A stretch of 18,050 nt of DNA from Synechococcus sp. CO36386bin_37. GTDB lineage: Bacteria; Cyanobacteriota; Cyanobacteriia; PCC-6307; Cyanobiaceae. The position numbers were made by a program, and so were the translations under genes. The notes under the pieces were generated by a model. The model did not search any database. It saw only the letters and a program-made list of their open reading frames with translations, and was not told where the DNA came from. The stretch spans positions 1-18,050 of the forward strand of contig WTGE01000234.1 of NCBI GenBank assembly GCA_011525445.1. Reading direction: 5' to 3'. This document shows positions 1 to 7,344 of the stretch, one piece after another; the stretch's first letter is position 1, and each line of letters begins with the position of its first letter.

Positions 1-419
1 TCCCAACCACCGCTGGACCGCCGTCTCGCATCGATCGCAACCACGATGCACTGGCAGCCAAACCGCTCAGCTCCTTCAGAAACCAGTTGAGGACAACGCA
101 CAGCCGAGGAATTGAGGCTCACTTTGTCGGCTCCGGCCCGCAACAGTTCAGTGATGCCCTCCACTGACTGAATGCCTCCTCCCACCGTGAAGGGGATGGT
201 CACGCTCGCCGCAGTTCGGCGGACCAAGTCAACCAAGGTGGCACGCCCCTCATGGCTGGCGGCGATATCGAGAAAGACCAATTCATCCGCTCCGGCTTCG
301 CTGTAACGACAAGCCAGCTCCACTGGATCACCTGCATCACGCAGACCCACAAAATTCACACCTTTCACCACCCGGCCCTGGGCCACGTCGAGACAGGGAA
401 TCAGACGAAGAGCAACCAT
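1..419 (-). CDS. hisF: Imidazole glycerol phosphate synthase cyclase subunit, 5' part
   Basis: HisF makes imidazole glycerol phosphate and AICAR from PRFAR, using ammonia supplied by the HisH glutaminase, in histidine biosynthesis in the cytoplasm. The ATG at 419 opens a protein beginning [20 protein letters not shown], the standard HisF N-terminus. The first 139 codons lie in the window and the rest runs off the left edge (the family is about 255 residues long). Both catalytic aspartates are visible: Asp11 in IPCLDV and Asp130 in VAIDAR. GGG of the phosphate-binding loop appears in the segment [10 protein letters not shown]. The gene is divergent from the DUF2862-chlG operon, with a 55-bp gap. 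Identification is secure; only the 3' half is unseen. Confidence 0.97.
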   Translation of the reverse strand, partial: MVALRLIPCLDVAQGRVVKGVNFVGLRDAGDPVELACRYSEAGADELVFLDIAASHEGRATLVDLVRRTAASVTIPFTVGGGIQSVEGITELLRAGADKVSLNSSAVRCPQLVSEGAERFGCQCIVVAIDARRRSSGGW

Positions 420-474
420 GGCAGTTGAAAAGAGGCTGTTAATGTTGCGGCCACTTAATTAAGCCTCGCAGGCC
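420..474. promoter_or_regulatory. Short divergent intergenic region between hisF and the DUF2862 gene
   Basis: These 55 bases must hold the start signals of hisF (minus) and, unless transcription enters from elsewhere, of the DUF2862-chlG-PBP group (plus). An AT-rich palindrome TTAATTAA lies at 455-462 and a TTGAAA at 425-430, but I see no convincing -35/-10 pair with normal spacing on either strand. The divergent layout is what supports the call. Confidence 0.35.
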
Positions 475-696
475 ATGTCACAGCAGACGTCAGTCACGAT
501 CGACATCGGCTCGAAGGTTCGAGTCACCAGGGTTCGTGATCGCATTCCCGCCTCATTGGTGGAATTGCTCAAAACAGACGCCTCTGGCACCGTGATTGAC
601 TTCCGTACTGTGGACGGAAAAGGAATCGGCGTTGTGATTCAGCTCAGTGACGGCTCCACCAGCTGGTTTTTTGAAGATGAAATTGCGCCCGGCTGA
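475..696 (+). CDS. Small cyanobacterial protein, DUF2862 family
   Basis: This 73-aa soluble protein of unknown function resembles the cyanobacterial DUF2862 family. It is predicted to be mostly beta strand: a run GSKVRVTRVRDRIPASL, then GTVIDFRTVDGKGIGVVIQL, and an acidic end with WFFEDEIAPG. The repeated short strands and Gly turns suggest a small SH3-like barrel, which is an inference from the pattern only. The ATG at 475 has little Shine-Dalgarno sequence ahead of it (CGCAGG). The stop lies 11 bases before the chlG start, so the two are probably co-transcribed. This hints at, but does not show, a link with chlorophyll synthesis or thylakoid work. No signal peptide or membrane segment is present. 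Confidence 0.85.
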   Translation: MSQQTSVTIDIGSKVRVTRVRDRIPASLVELLKTDASGTVIDFRTVDGKGIGVVIQLSDGSTSWFFEDEIAPG

Positions 697-707
697 GGAT
701 TGTCGTA

Positions 708-1661
708 GTGAGTGACGCCCGTCAGCTGCTTGGCATGAAGGGTGCCAGTGGCACCACCAACCCATGGAAGCTGCGCTTGCAGCTGATGAAGCCAGTGACC
801 TGGATCCCACTGATCTGGGGTGTTGTTTGTGGTGCCGCAGCCAGCGGACATTACGAATGGCGCCTGGATCATTTGCTGGCTGCAGTGGCTTGCATGGTGA
901 TGAGCGGTCCACTCCTTGCTGGTTACACCCAGACCATCAACGATTACTACGACCGCGAAATCGACGCGATCAATGAGCCCTACCGACCGATCCCCTCCGG
1001 CGCCATCAGTCTGAACCAAGTGAAGCTGCAGATTTGGGTTCTGCTGATCGCCGGATTAGGGGTGTCTTGGGGGCTGGATCTGTGGGCTGGACACACCACT
1101 CCCGTCTTGCTGTTGCTCGCTCTCGGAGGCTCTTTTGTGAGCTTCATTTATTCAGCTCCACCACTGAAGCTGAAGCAGAATGGATGGCTGGGAAATTACG
1201 CCCTTGGAGCGAGCTATATCGCTCTTCCCTGGTGGGCAGGCCAGGCCTTGTTTGGTCAACTCACCTGGACCACGTCCCTTCTCACCCTCGCTTACAGCCT
1301 TGCAGGTCTGGGAATTGCAGTGGTGAACGACTTCAAAAGTGTGGAAGGTGATCGTGCCCTCGGCCTTCAGTCACTCCCTGTCGCATTTGGAATCGGGCCC
1401 GCAAGCTGGATCAGCGCTGGGATGATCGACATCTTCCAACTCTTGATGGTTGCAGTTCTGATTGCAATCGGGCAGCATTTCGCAGCCGTTCTGCTGATCT
1501 TGTTGATCGTGCCTCAGATCACCTTTCAAGACATCTGGTTGCTGAGCGATCCTGTGAAGTTTGATGTGAAATATCAAGCCAGTGCACAACCCTTTCTCGT
1601 GCTGGGAATGCTCGTCACAGCACTGGCCATCGGCCACAGTCCCCTGACCCCGGGAATGTGA
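708..1661 (+). CDS. chlG: Chlorophyll synthase
   Basis: ChlG attaches the geranylgeranyl or phytyl tail to chlorophyllide a, the last step of chlorophyll a synthesis, in the thylakoid membrane. The 317-aa protein is a UbiA-superfamily prenyltransferase with about eight hydrophobic segments. The first Asp-rich motif is NDYYDREID at residues 78-86, followed by the ChlG-typical AINEPYRPIPSG. The second is NDFKSVEGD at about 207-215, followed by RALGLQSLPVAFG. These separate it from homogentisate and ubiquinone prenyltransferases. The start is GTG at 708, supported by GAGGA at 695-699 about 8 bases upstream. The TGA stop overlaps the GTG start of the downstream penicillin-binding protein by 4 bases. 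Length and motifs are normal for the family, so the call is very secure. Confidence 0.97.
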   Translation: MSDARQLLGMKGASGTTNPWKLRLQLMKPVTWIPLIWGVVCGAAASGHYEWRLDHLLAAVACMVMSGPLLAGYTQTINDYYDREIDAINEPYRPIPSGAISLNQVKLQIWVLLIAGLGVSWGLDLWAGHTTPVLLLLALGGSFVSFIYSAPPLKLKQNGWLGNYALGASYIALPWWAGQALFGQLTWTTSLLTLAYSLAGLGIAVVNDFKSVEGDRALGLQSLPVAFGIGPASWISAGMIDIFQLLMVAVLIAIGQHFAAVLLILLIVPQITFQDIWLLSDPVKFDVKYQASAQPFLVLGMLVTALAIGHSPLTPGM

Positions 1662-3691
1662 CTCGCAACCGTCGTCAATGGATCCTGATCGCTGGAGTTG
1701 CGGTCGCTGTTGGTAGTGGAGTTGCACTCGGGCAAGCCGCTCTTACCAGAGCGATCGATTCCACCTTGCCTGATGCCAAGGGCATCGCTGTTTTCCACAG
1801 GCCTGGCACCATCACGTTGTTGTCGAGCGATGGAGAGGTGATCCAGAAACTCGGACCAGCCACCCGGGAAAAGATCAAACCAGGCCAAATGCCGCAGCTT
1901 GTGGTGGAAGCGTTCATCGCAGCAGAGGATCGCCGCTTTTTTGACCACAACGGGGTTGATCTCCGCGGAATTGGACGGGCAATTCTCACGAATTTGAAGC
2001 AGGGCTCCGTGCAAGAAGGAGCGAGCACGATCAGCCAACAACTCGCGCGCACGGTGTTCCTGAGTCAAGACCGGACCGTGACGCGAAAACTCAAAGAAGC
2101 GGCACTGGCTTACAAACTCGAGCGTCAGCTCAGTAAAGAGCAGATTCTCGAGCAATACCTCAATTTTGTTTATCTGGGATCCGGTGCCTATGGAATCTCT
2201 GATGCCGCCTGGGTGTATTTCTCGAAACAGCCTGAAGACTTAACACTTCCAGAAGCAGCGTTGATCGCTGGAATGCCTCCGGCCCCTTCGCTCTATTCTC
2301 CCCTCGTCAATCCGGAGATTGCCCTGCAAAGGCGCAGCATCGTGCTGAGCCGCATGGCGCAGGAACAATTCATCACCAACAGCGAAGCAGAGGCGGCTCG
2401 TAACAGCCCTCTGGCCCTGAAACCTGCTGTCCCGAAATACTTCAACAGCACAGCTCCCTACTTCACAACGTGGGTGGCCCAACAGCTTCCAACGCTGCTC
2501 ACACCAGAAGAACTCGAGATGGGTGGGCTGAACATACGCACGAGTCTGAATCTCGATTGGCAGCGCAAAGCCCAGAAGGTGGTGAGAGAGATCGCACCCA
2601 ATGGCACCGAGGGTGTGATTGTCTCGATTGCACCTGGCACGGGGTTAGTACGCGTGATGGTGGGAGGAAAAAACTTTTATGCCAGCCAGTTCAACCGGGC
2701 CACCCAGGCACTGAGATCACCGGGATCCACCTTCAAGCTTTTTCCTTACAGCGCAGCAATTGATGCTGGAGTGAAACCGGAGGACACCTTCATCGACAAG
2801 CCACGCTGCTGGAACGGCTACTGCCCTAAGAACTTCGGCAAAAAGTATTTCGGGAAGATTTCCCTCTCTGATGCTTTAAAAAATTCCCTGAACACCGTTG
2901 CCGTTCAATTACAGGACAAAGTTGGCTTTGACCCGATTATTGCGATGGCCAACAACCTGGGGATCGGCAACCAACGACCCCTTGGCAGGTATTACCCGAT
3001 GGCGATCGGTGCCTATGAACAAACGGTGTTGGACATGACAGCCGCCTACTCCGCAGTGGCCAACCGCGGTGTTTATGTGAAGCCCACAGCCTTTGAGGAG
3101 ATCCGTGGTCCCGGTGGAACGCTTCTGTGGAGCCGCAGGCTGGACGGTGATCGGGGCAAACGTGCGATGGATAGTGACGTTGCCGACACCATGAACTGGA
3201 TGCTTCAGCGGGTTGTGACTGGTGGAACCGGTGTTGCAGCCAAACTGGATGACCGTCCCGTCGCCGGCAAAACCGGAACATCCGAGGGGGGGCGCGACCT
3301 CTGGTTCATCGGCTCCATTCCACAACTCACGACCGCGGTTTGGTTTGGTCACGACAACAACGCTGAAACCAAGAGCAACAGCGGCGAATCCGCGTGGGCG
3401 TGGAAGCAGTTCATGAGTCAAATCAAGGACGAATTTCCAGCACAGACGTTCCCTGCGAAACCAAAACTCACACGTCCCCTCAAGAAGCCACCGGGAAACA
3501 AGAAACAACGCAATCCCAGCCAACCCAGGCCAGGCGATGGACCAGCACCCGATCGCAATCCCTACGGCACAACAGATCCCTCATGGGAACAGCGTGCAAC
3601 GCCACCGCAAGCACCACCCAGACCCCGTTACGTCAGTCCTGACGGGGGGCCTCCCGTGGACGAATTCTTCAGACCTTTACCGGTGCAGTAA
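1658..3691 (+). CDS. Class A penicillin-binding protein (PBP1-type glycosyltransferase/transpeptidase)
   Basis: This bifunctional enzyme polymerises lipid II into glycan strands and cross-links them, acting on the periplasmic face of the cytoplasmic membrane. The 677-aa protein has a single N-terminal membrane anchor (about residues 8-30). A GT51 glycosyltransferase domain follows (about 75-250), with the catalytic Glu90 in AAEDRRFF and the EGASTISQQLAR motif near 120-131. The transpeptidase domain (about 315-585) has all three motifs: STFK at 357-360 (Ser357 nucleophile), SLN at 410-412 and KTGT at 538-541. The last 75 residues form a Pro/Lys/Arg-rich, probably disordered tail. The GTG start at 1658 overlaps the chlG stop (GTGA), implying translational coupling. 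Its 3' end overlaps the convergent rsmB gene by 23 bases. Cyanobacteria carry several such PBPs, so a specific paralogue name is not given. Confidence 0.95.
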   Translation: MTRNRRQWILIAGVAVAVGSGVALGQAALTRAIDSTLPDAKGIAVFHRPGTITLLSSDGEVIQKLGPATREKIKPGQMPQLVVEAFIAAEDRRFFDHNGVDLRGIGRAILTNLKQGSVQEGASTISQQLARTVFLSQDRTVTRKLKEAALAYKLERQLSKEQILEQYLNFVYLGSGAYGISDAAWVYFSKQPEDLTLPEAALIAGMPPAPSLYSPLVNPEIALQRRSIVLSRMAQEQFITNSEAEAARNSPLALKPAVPKYFNSTAPYFTTWVAQQLPTLLTPEELEMGGLNIRTSLNLDWQRKAQKVVREIAPNGTEGVIVSIAPGTGLVRVMVGGKNFYASQFNRATQALRSPGSTFKLFPYSAAIDAGVKPEDTFIDKPRCWNGYCPKNFGKKYFGKISLSDALKNSLNTVAVQLQDKVGFDPIIAMANNLGIGNQRPLGRYYPMAIGAYEQTVLDMTAAYSAVANRGVYVKPTAFEEIRGPGGTLLWSRRLDGDRGKRAMDSDVADTMNWMLQRVVTGGTGVAAKLDDRPVAGKTGTSEGGRDLWFIGSIPQLTTAVWFGHDNNAETKSNSGESAWAWKQFMSQIKDEFPAQTFPAKPKLTRPLKKPPGNKKQRNPSQPRPGDGPAPDRNPYGTTDPSWEQRATPPQAPPRPRYVSPDGGPPVDEFFRPLPVQ

Positions 3692-5018
3692 TGACTGCAG
3701 AATAAAATCCATCACCCCCATCGGGATTGGGCCAGAGTTGTCTCTCGCTTTCCAAAAGCATGTTGGGGTGATCCTTGAGAAACTGATGAATTCGGTCACC
3801 GTTTTCAGAGGGATGAATCGTGCAGGTCGCGTAGACCAGACGACCACCGGGAGCCAACAGGGGCACAATGGCTTCCAACAATTGTGCTTGAAGGGGCAGC
3901 AACTCCTCCACACTGGCTTCCGTCACCCGCCAACGGGCATCGGGGTGACGAGCTAATGTCCCAAGCCCGGAACAGGGAACATCCAGCAGGATGCGTTGAA
4001 AAGAGCCCAACCATTCGGGCTGCTGTTCAAGAACATTCATGGCATCAGCCGCCATGGCATTGATGCAATCACAGCCAAGACGAGCCGCATTCGCAGCGAC
4101 ACGCTTGAGACGACCGGCTGAACGATCCAAAGCCCAGATTTCGCCAAGATCACCGATCAGCTCTGCCAGATGGGTGGTTTTACCACCGGGAGCGGCACAG
4201 GCATCCAGAATTCGATCACCAGGCTCTGGGGCGAGGAGGGGGGCAATCTTCTGCGCCGATCGATCCTGCACGCTCCAATTCCCTTGCTCAAAACCAGGCC
4301 AAAGCCGTAAATCACCCGCTGGTGCTAGCACCTGCAACCCAGTGGGACAGCCATCGATCGGCTGCGTGACCACTCCTGCCTCAGCCAATTCAGCCATCAC
4401 AGCGTCAGGGGTACTACGCAAGCTGTTCACGCGCAAATCCAGAGGCGGCACCTGATTGCAGGCGATGGCCACTCGCTCCGCCTGGCTGGGTTCCGTCCAC
4501 ACCAGCAGTTTTTCAGCCAGCCAAACGGGAAGGGAATGAGCCAAGGCCAGACGCTCGGCGGCCGATTCAGGACATGGCAAGGTCTGGCCCGCTTGCCTCG
4601 CGCGCAAGGCCGAACGCAGCAGGCCATTCACCACCGGTGCCAACCTGGCCAGGCGTGATCGTTTTGCAAGCTCCACTGTGGTGTCCACAGCTGCAGCCGC
4701 AGGGATCCGCTCCATTCGCAACACCTGATAAAGCCCGAGATGCAACAGCCAACGCAGACGTGGGGGCTGTTTACGAGCAGGAACCTTGCCAAGACGATCC
4801 AACCAGCCATCCAGCCATTGACGCCAGCGAATACATCCATAAGCGAGTTCAGTGGCCAAGCCCCGATCTGCTGCAGACAAGGGATGTTGCCGAAGAGCCC
4901 GCTCCAAGGCCACATCGGCATAGGCACCTGCAGCAACGGCCTCCAGGACATCCCATGCCAAACGTCGAGCCGATAACCCAATTTTCGCGCCGTTGATGTC
5001 GGGCTCACTCACGGGCAC
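3669..5018 (-). CDS. rsmB: 16S rRNA (cytosine967-C5)-methyltransferase RsmB
   Basis: RsmB uses S-adenosylmethionine to methylate C967 of 16S rRNA. The 449-aa protein has an N-terminal NusB-like helical domain (about 12-140) and a C-terminal Rossmann methyltransferase domain. The SAM-binding motif is ILDACAAPGGKTTHLAEL from residue 270. Motif IV is LLDVPCSGLGTLARHPD with Cys349, and motif VI is VYATCTIHPSENG with Cys399. In this family Cys399 is the expected covalent nucleophile and Cys349 assists release. The NusB-like domain separates RsmB from shorter NOL1/NOP2 relatives. The ATG at 5018 lies inside the end of the upstream alkyltransferase-like gene (14-base overlap), so the two form one minus-strand unit. 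The 3' end overlaps the convergent penicillin-binding protein gene. Confidence 0.93.
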   Translation of the reverse strand: MPVSEPDINGAKIGLSARRLAWDVLEAVAAGAYADVALERALRQHPLSAADRGLATELAYGCIRWRQWLDGWLDRLGKVPARKQPPRLRWLLHLGLYQVLRMERIPAAAAVDTTVELAKRSRLARLAPVVNGLLRSALRARQAGQTLPCPESAAERLALAHSLPVWLAEKLLVWTEPSQAERVAIACNQVPPLDLRVNSLRSTPDAVMAELAEAGVVTQPIDGCPTGLQVLAPAGDLRLWPGFEQGNWSVQDRSAQKIAPLLAPEPGDRILDACAAPGGKTTHLAELIGDLGEIWALDRSAGRLKRVAANAARLGCDCINAMAADAMNVLEQQPEWLGSFQRILLDVPCSGLGTLARHPDARWRVTEASVEELLPLQAQLLEAIVPLLAPGGRLVYATCTIHPSENGDRIHQFLKDHPNMLLESERQLWPNPDGGDGFYSAVITAPVKV

Positions 5019-5388
5019 TGGCCGATGGGTTGAGCTCTAGAGCTAGCGCCTCAGGGTCAGGCGTCCACAGAAATTGCTTCAAGGCAAGCCTGCCTTCCTG
5101 ATCCACAGGAATCCCCTCTGCAATCAACAGCTGCCGCTGCATCCAATCAGACCCCTCGCGACTCGGGCACATTGAAATCTTTCCCTTCGCATTGACCACG
5201 CGCTGCCAGGGCACCTCCGAGGGAAGCTTCAACCGACGCAGAGCCCAACCCACCTGCCGCGCACAACCCCAAGCCCCGATCCAGTCAGCCACCTGGCCAT
5301 AAGTTGCCAAACGGCGATGCGGAATCAAGCTGACGACCCGCCAGACCCGCTCATCAAAGTGCATCACTTCACCCTGAGACGAATCCAT
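5005..5388 (-). CDS. Alkyltransferase-like protein (ATL, MGMT-fold DNA base-flipping protein)
   Basis: ATL proteins bind O6-alkylguanine in DNA, flip the base and flag it for nucleotide excision repair without removing the alkyl group. The 127-aa protein shows the MGMT C-terminal fold: TYGQVADWIG at 29-38, then CARQVGWALRR with the probable Arg finger Arg44. The active-site motif reads PWQRVV at 60-65, with Trp61 where a true methyltransferase has the acceptor Cys in PCHRV. This is the ATL signature and argues against alkyl-transfer activity. The start at 5388 (ATG) is used here. A second ATG at 5364, before HFDERVW, has a better purine-rich stretch (AGGGTGAAG) upstream and may be the real one. 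The 3' end overlaps rsmB by 14 bases. Confidence 0.88.
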   Translation of the reverse strand: MDSSQGEVMHFDERVWRVVSLIPHRRLATYGQVADWIGAWGCARQVGWALRRLKLPSEVPWQRVVNAKGKISMCPSREGSDWMQRQLLIAEGIPVDQEGRLALKQFLWTPDPEALALELNPSASARE

Positions 5389-5567
5389 CGCCCTTAACGT
5401 CCGATCAGTTCACACAACGCAAGAGCCATCACGCACGGATCAAAGATTGACTGGTCCTAGCCGATCCTCATGGTGACTGGACCCTGTTCAATCTGTTATG
5501 CCAAGGCCCTGAACGCATTCCGACCCCGAACACCCGACCCATCGATGATCAGCTGTTGATCAGACCT

Positions 5568-5771
5568 ATGACCACACAAGACAATGGTGATGTACGGATT
5601 GATTTGTCCTTGAATCCAGCTGGACTGAGGCTTCTGCTCGATGCCGTGAGCTACAGACTTGAACGTTGGGCGGGAGGAGCCCCCAGTGAGCAAGAGGACT
5701 TGCAGGCCATGAGAACCATCCTGCAGGCAGCCATCCTGGAGGCCAATTTCGGCTCTACAGGGGAGCGGTGA
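5568..5771 (+). CDS. Small conserved-looking protein of unknown function
   Basis: A 67-aa soluble protein that I do not recognise. After a short polar start (MTTQDNGDVRIDLSLNPAG) it is largely amphipathic helix: LRLLLDAVSYRLERW, then SEQEDLQAMRTILQAAILEA. This suggests a two-helix hairpin or a small dimer. I chose the ATG at 5568 over a TTG at 5556, which would add only four residues. No clear Shine-Dalgarno precedes either. It stands alone between divergent ATL and convergent glycine-zipper genes, so context says nothing firm about function. Codon use looks like that of the neighbouring core genes, which supports it being real. Confidence 0.6.
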   Translation: MTTQDNGDVRIDLSLNPAGLRLLLDAVSYRLERWAGGAPSEQEDLQAMRTILQAAILEANFGSTGER

Positions 5772-5797
5772 ACGGGATTCTCTACACGATCTAACGA

Positions 5798-6124
5798 TCA
5801 GCCCCCATCAACCTGACATCCGAGCAGGGCTCCGGCGGCTCCACCAAGAGGGACCCCCACCCAACGTCCATTTCCCCGAGACAAGGCAGCTCCGAGTCCA
5901 GCTCCAAGAAGACCTCCAATCACACTGCCTTCCAGGCAGCTATTGGTGTCTTGGTTGTTCACATAAACATCACGATTGGCTCTGATCCAAGGATCCCGAT
6001 AGGAGGACCCCCCATAGCGCTGATTCACATAGTTGGGGTGGGTTTTATAGACGCTATACGGCCTTGCAAAAGCGGGAGAAGCTGACACCAGCATCAAAGC
6101 AACAGCAAACCAAGTGCGTTTCAT
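5798..6124 (-). CDS. Exported glycine-zipper protein
   Basis: A 108-aa protein with a clear Sec signal peptide (MKRTWFAVALMLVSASPAFA, probable cleavage after Ala20). A polar Tyr/Asn/Arg-rich stretch follows (RPYSVYKTHPNYVNQRYGGS onward). The C-terminal glycine-zipper segment spans about residues 66-102 (SVIGGLLGAGLGAAL, then VPLGGAAGALLG). Two Cys (63 and 103) flank the zipper and could form a disulphide. There is no lipobox Cys at the cleavage site, so it is not an obvious lipoprotein. Similar glycine-zipper proteins sit in or under the outer membrane. The reading frame is open to an ATG at 6148, but the signal-peptide start at 6124 fits better. A GGAGGT lies about 15 bases upstream. Its molecular role is unknown. 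Confidence 0.8.
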   Translation of the reverse strand: MKRTWFAVALMLVSASPAFARPYSVYKTHPNYVNQRYGGSSYRDPWIRANRDVYVNNQDTNSCLEGSVIGGLLGAGLGAALSRGNGRWVGVPLGGAAGALLGCQVDGG

Positions 6125-6255
6125 GGGGTAGGTAAGCAACACCTCCATCGTTCTCGATGTTCACCGGCACTTGGTGACTGAATCCACGTCACCATGCGTC
6201 TGGATGTGTCCGAAAAGCGGCATCCCATACCCTCAAGAACAGAGAACGCTGCGTC
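6125..6255. promoter_or_regulatory. Divergent promoter region of the glycine-zipper gene and trmH
   Basis: These 131 bases separate two divergently transcribed genes and must contain at least one promoter for each. I could not pick out a convincing -35/-10 pair. CACC/GGTG and TCACC repeats occur at about 6160-6195 but form no clear operator. Confidence 0.35.
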
Positions 6256-6945
6256 ATGCCCCTGCTCCCCCGTCGTTTCGAACGGTTGCGCGCGGTCTTG
6301 AGTCAACGCATGTCTGACCTCACGGTTCTGGTGGAGCATGTGGACAAACCCCACAATCTCTCCGCCATCTTGCGTAGTTGCGATGCTGTCGGTGTGCTGG
6401 AGGCTCACGCTGTGAGCCTGAGTGGCCGCTCGCGCACGTACAACAGCACAGCCCAGGGCAGTCAACGCTGGGTTGCCCTGCACGACCACACCAGCATCGA
6501 AGCCGCGGTTCAGGCACTGAAAGACAAAGGCTTTCATCTCTATGGAACCAATCTGAGTGTGGATGCGCTGGATTACCGCGACTGCGACTTCACCGGCCCC
6601 AGCGCATTTGTTCTTGGCGCAGAGAAATGGGGACTCAGCGAAACGGCCACACAACTGATGGACACGGATGTCTTCATCCCCATGCGCGGCATGGTGCAGT
6701 CGCTCAACGTCTCGGTGGCCACTGCCACACTCCTCTTTGAAGCGCTGCGTCAAAGGGAGGCAGCTGGCATTGCCCCTCGGGATGGAGAAGGGATTCCGGC
6801 GGAGGACTTCAACAAAATTTTGTTTGAGTGGGCCTATCCGGATGTCGCGACCTGGTGCCATGAGCAAGGACGCCCCTATCCCAGACTCAGTGATGAAGGT
6901 GTCATTGAAGAAGACTTACCCCGCACAGCCAAGCTGCGCTACTAA
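6256..6945 (+). CDS. trmH: tRNA (guanosine(18)-2'-O)-methyltransferase TrmH
   Basis: TrmH is a SPOUT-family enzyme that uses SAM to 2'-O-methylate G18 in the D-loop of tRNAs. The 229-aa protein has all three SpoU motifs. Motif 1 is KPHNLSAILRSCDAVGV at 31-47, with the conserved Asn34 and Arg40. Motif 2 is FVLGAEKWGLSE at 118-129. Motif 3 is IPMRGMVQSLNVSVATATLL from 141, which forms the SAM-binding knot. A C-terminal extension (about 166-229) is typical of TrmH rather than of the rRNA enzyme RlmB. The first ATG gives an N-terminus that lines up with known TrmH proteins (RFERLRAVLSQR, then DLTVLVEHV), so this start was chosen. It is monocistronic, and a weak hairpin follows the stop. Confidence 0.93.
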   Translation: MPLLPRRFERLRAVLSQRMSDLTVLVEHVDKPHNLSAILRSCDAVGVLEAHAVSLSGRSRTYNSTAQGSQRWVALHDHTSIEAAVQALKDKGFHLYGTNLSVDALDYRDCDFTGPSAFVLGAEKWGLSETATQLMDTDVFIPMRGMVQSLNVSVATATLLFEALRQREAAGIAPRDGEGIPAEDFNKILFEWAYPDVATWCHEQGRPYPRLSDEGVIEEDLPRTAKLRY

Positions 6946-7344
6946 ACCTCCAAGATTGCGAAATCATCGCAAAACAACAACCATCACAAATCAACCGTCA
7001 GCGCAAGACAACAACTGGAAGCAATAAGCAATCAAACCAAAATTAGAATCCTTAAACCAAGTCAGAATCAATGTCGCAATCAAGAGCAACATCTGTCCTT
7101 TTAAATGGATCGTTTTGCTGCTTAGACACTGCTGAGCAAAGCAGTCTTATCTGACTTTCTTCCCTGTCCTACTGATCCATCAGATTTTCAGCCAAAGGGT
7201 AACTTGATAGCCAAGACGCCATGGACTGAGTTCAATGTCCTCACGGTCATGATGCGTGATATCAAAACAATCACAGCCTGAAGAAATCAGCGAGAAATTT
7301 TAAGAGACAGTGGATGAGGAATTGAAATAGCAATCATGAGTTTT
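6946..7344. other. Long intergenic region downstream of trmH and of the Coq4-like gene
   Basis: These 399 bases lie between the convergent ends of trmH and the Coq4-like gene. I see no credible coding sequence and no tRNA. Two hairpins are visible. TTGCGA/TCGCAA at 6956-6972 has a 5-base loop, just after trmH. ACTGCT/AGCAGT at 7128-7145 has a 6-base loop and is followed by a pyrimidine-rich tract. Both stems are only 6 bp, so they are weak terminator candidates. The gap is long for this compact genome and could hold a small RNA, but nothing in it matches an RNA family I know. Confidence 0.5.
6956..6972 (+). terminator. trmH: Weak hairpin after trmH
   Basis: TTGCGA and TCGCAA pair across the loop AATCA, ten bases after the trmH stop. 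The following sequence is A/C-rich rather than a T tract, so this is at best an imperfect intrinsic terminator or an RNA 3'-end stabiliser. Confidence 0.25.

Noticed and set aside
553..1019. Minus-strand frames over the DUF2862 and chlG genes
   Set aside because: They oppose genes with unmistakable family motifs, and the translations have no recognisable features.
2909..3523. 204-codon minus-strand frame over the penicillin-binding protein
   Set aside because: It is antisense to the transpeptidase domain with intact SLN and KTGT motifs; its translation is Cys/His/Gly-rich without any domain.
6946..7344. tRNA or known small RNA in the long gap
   Set aside because: No cloverleaf, T-loop consensus or sequence I know from cyanobacterial small RNAs was found.
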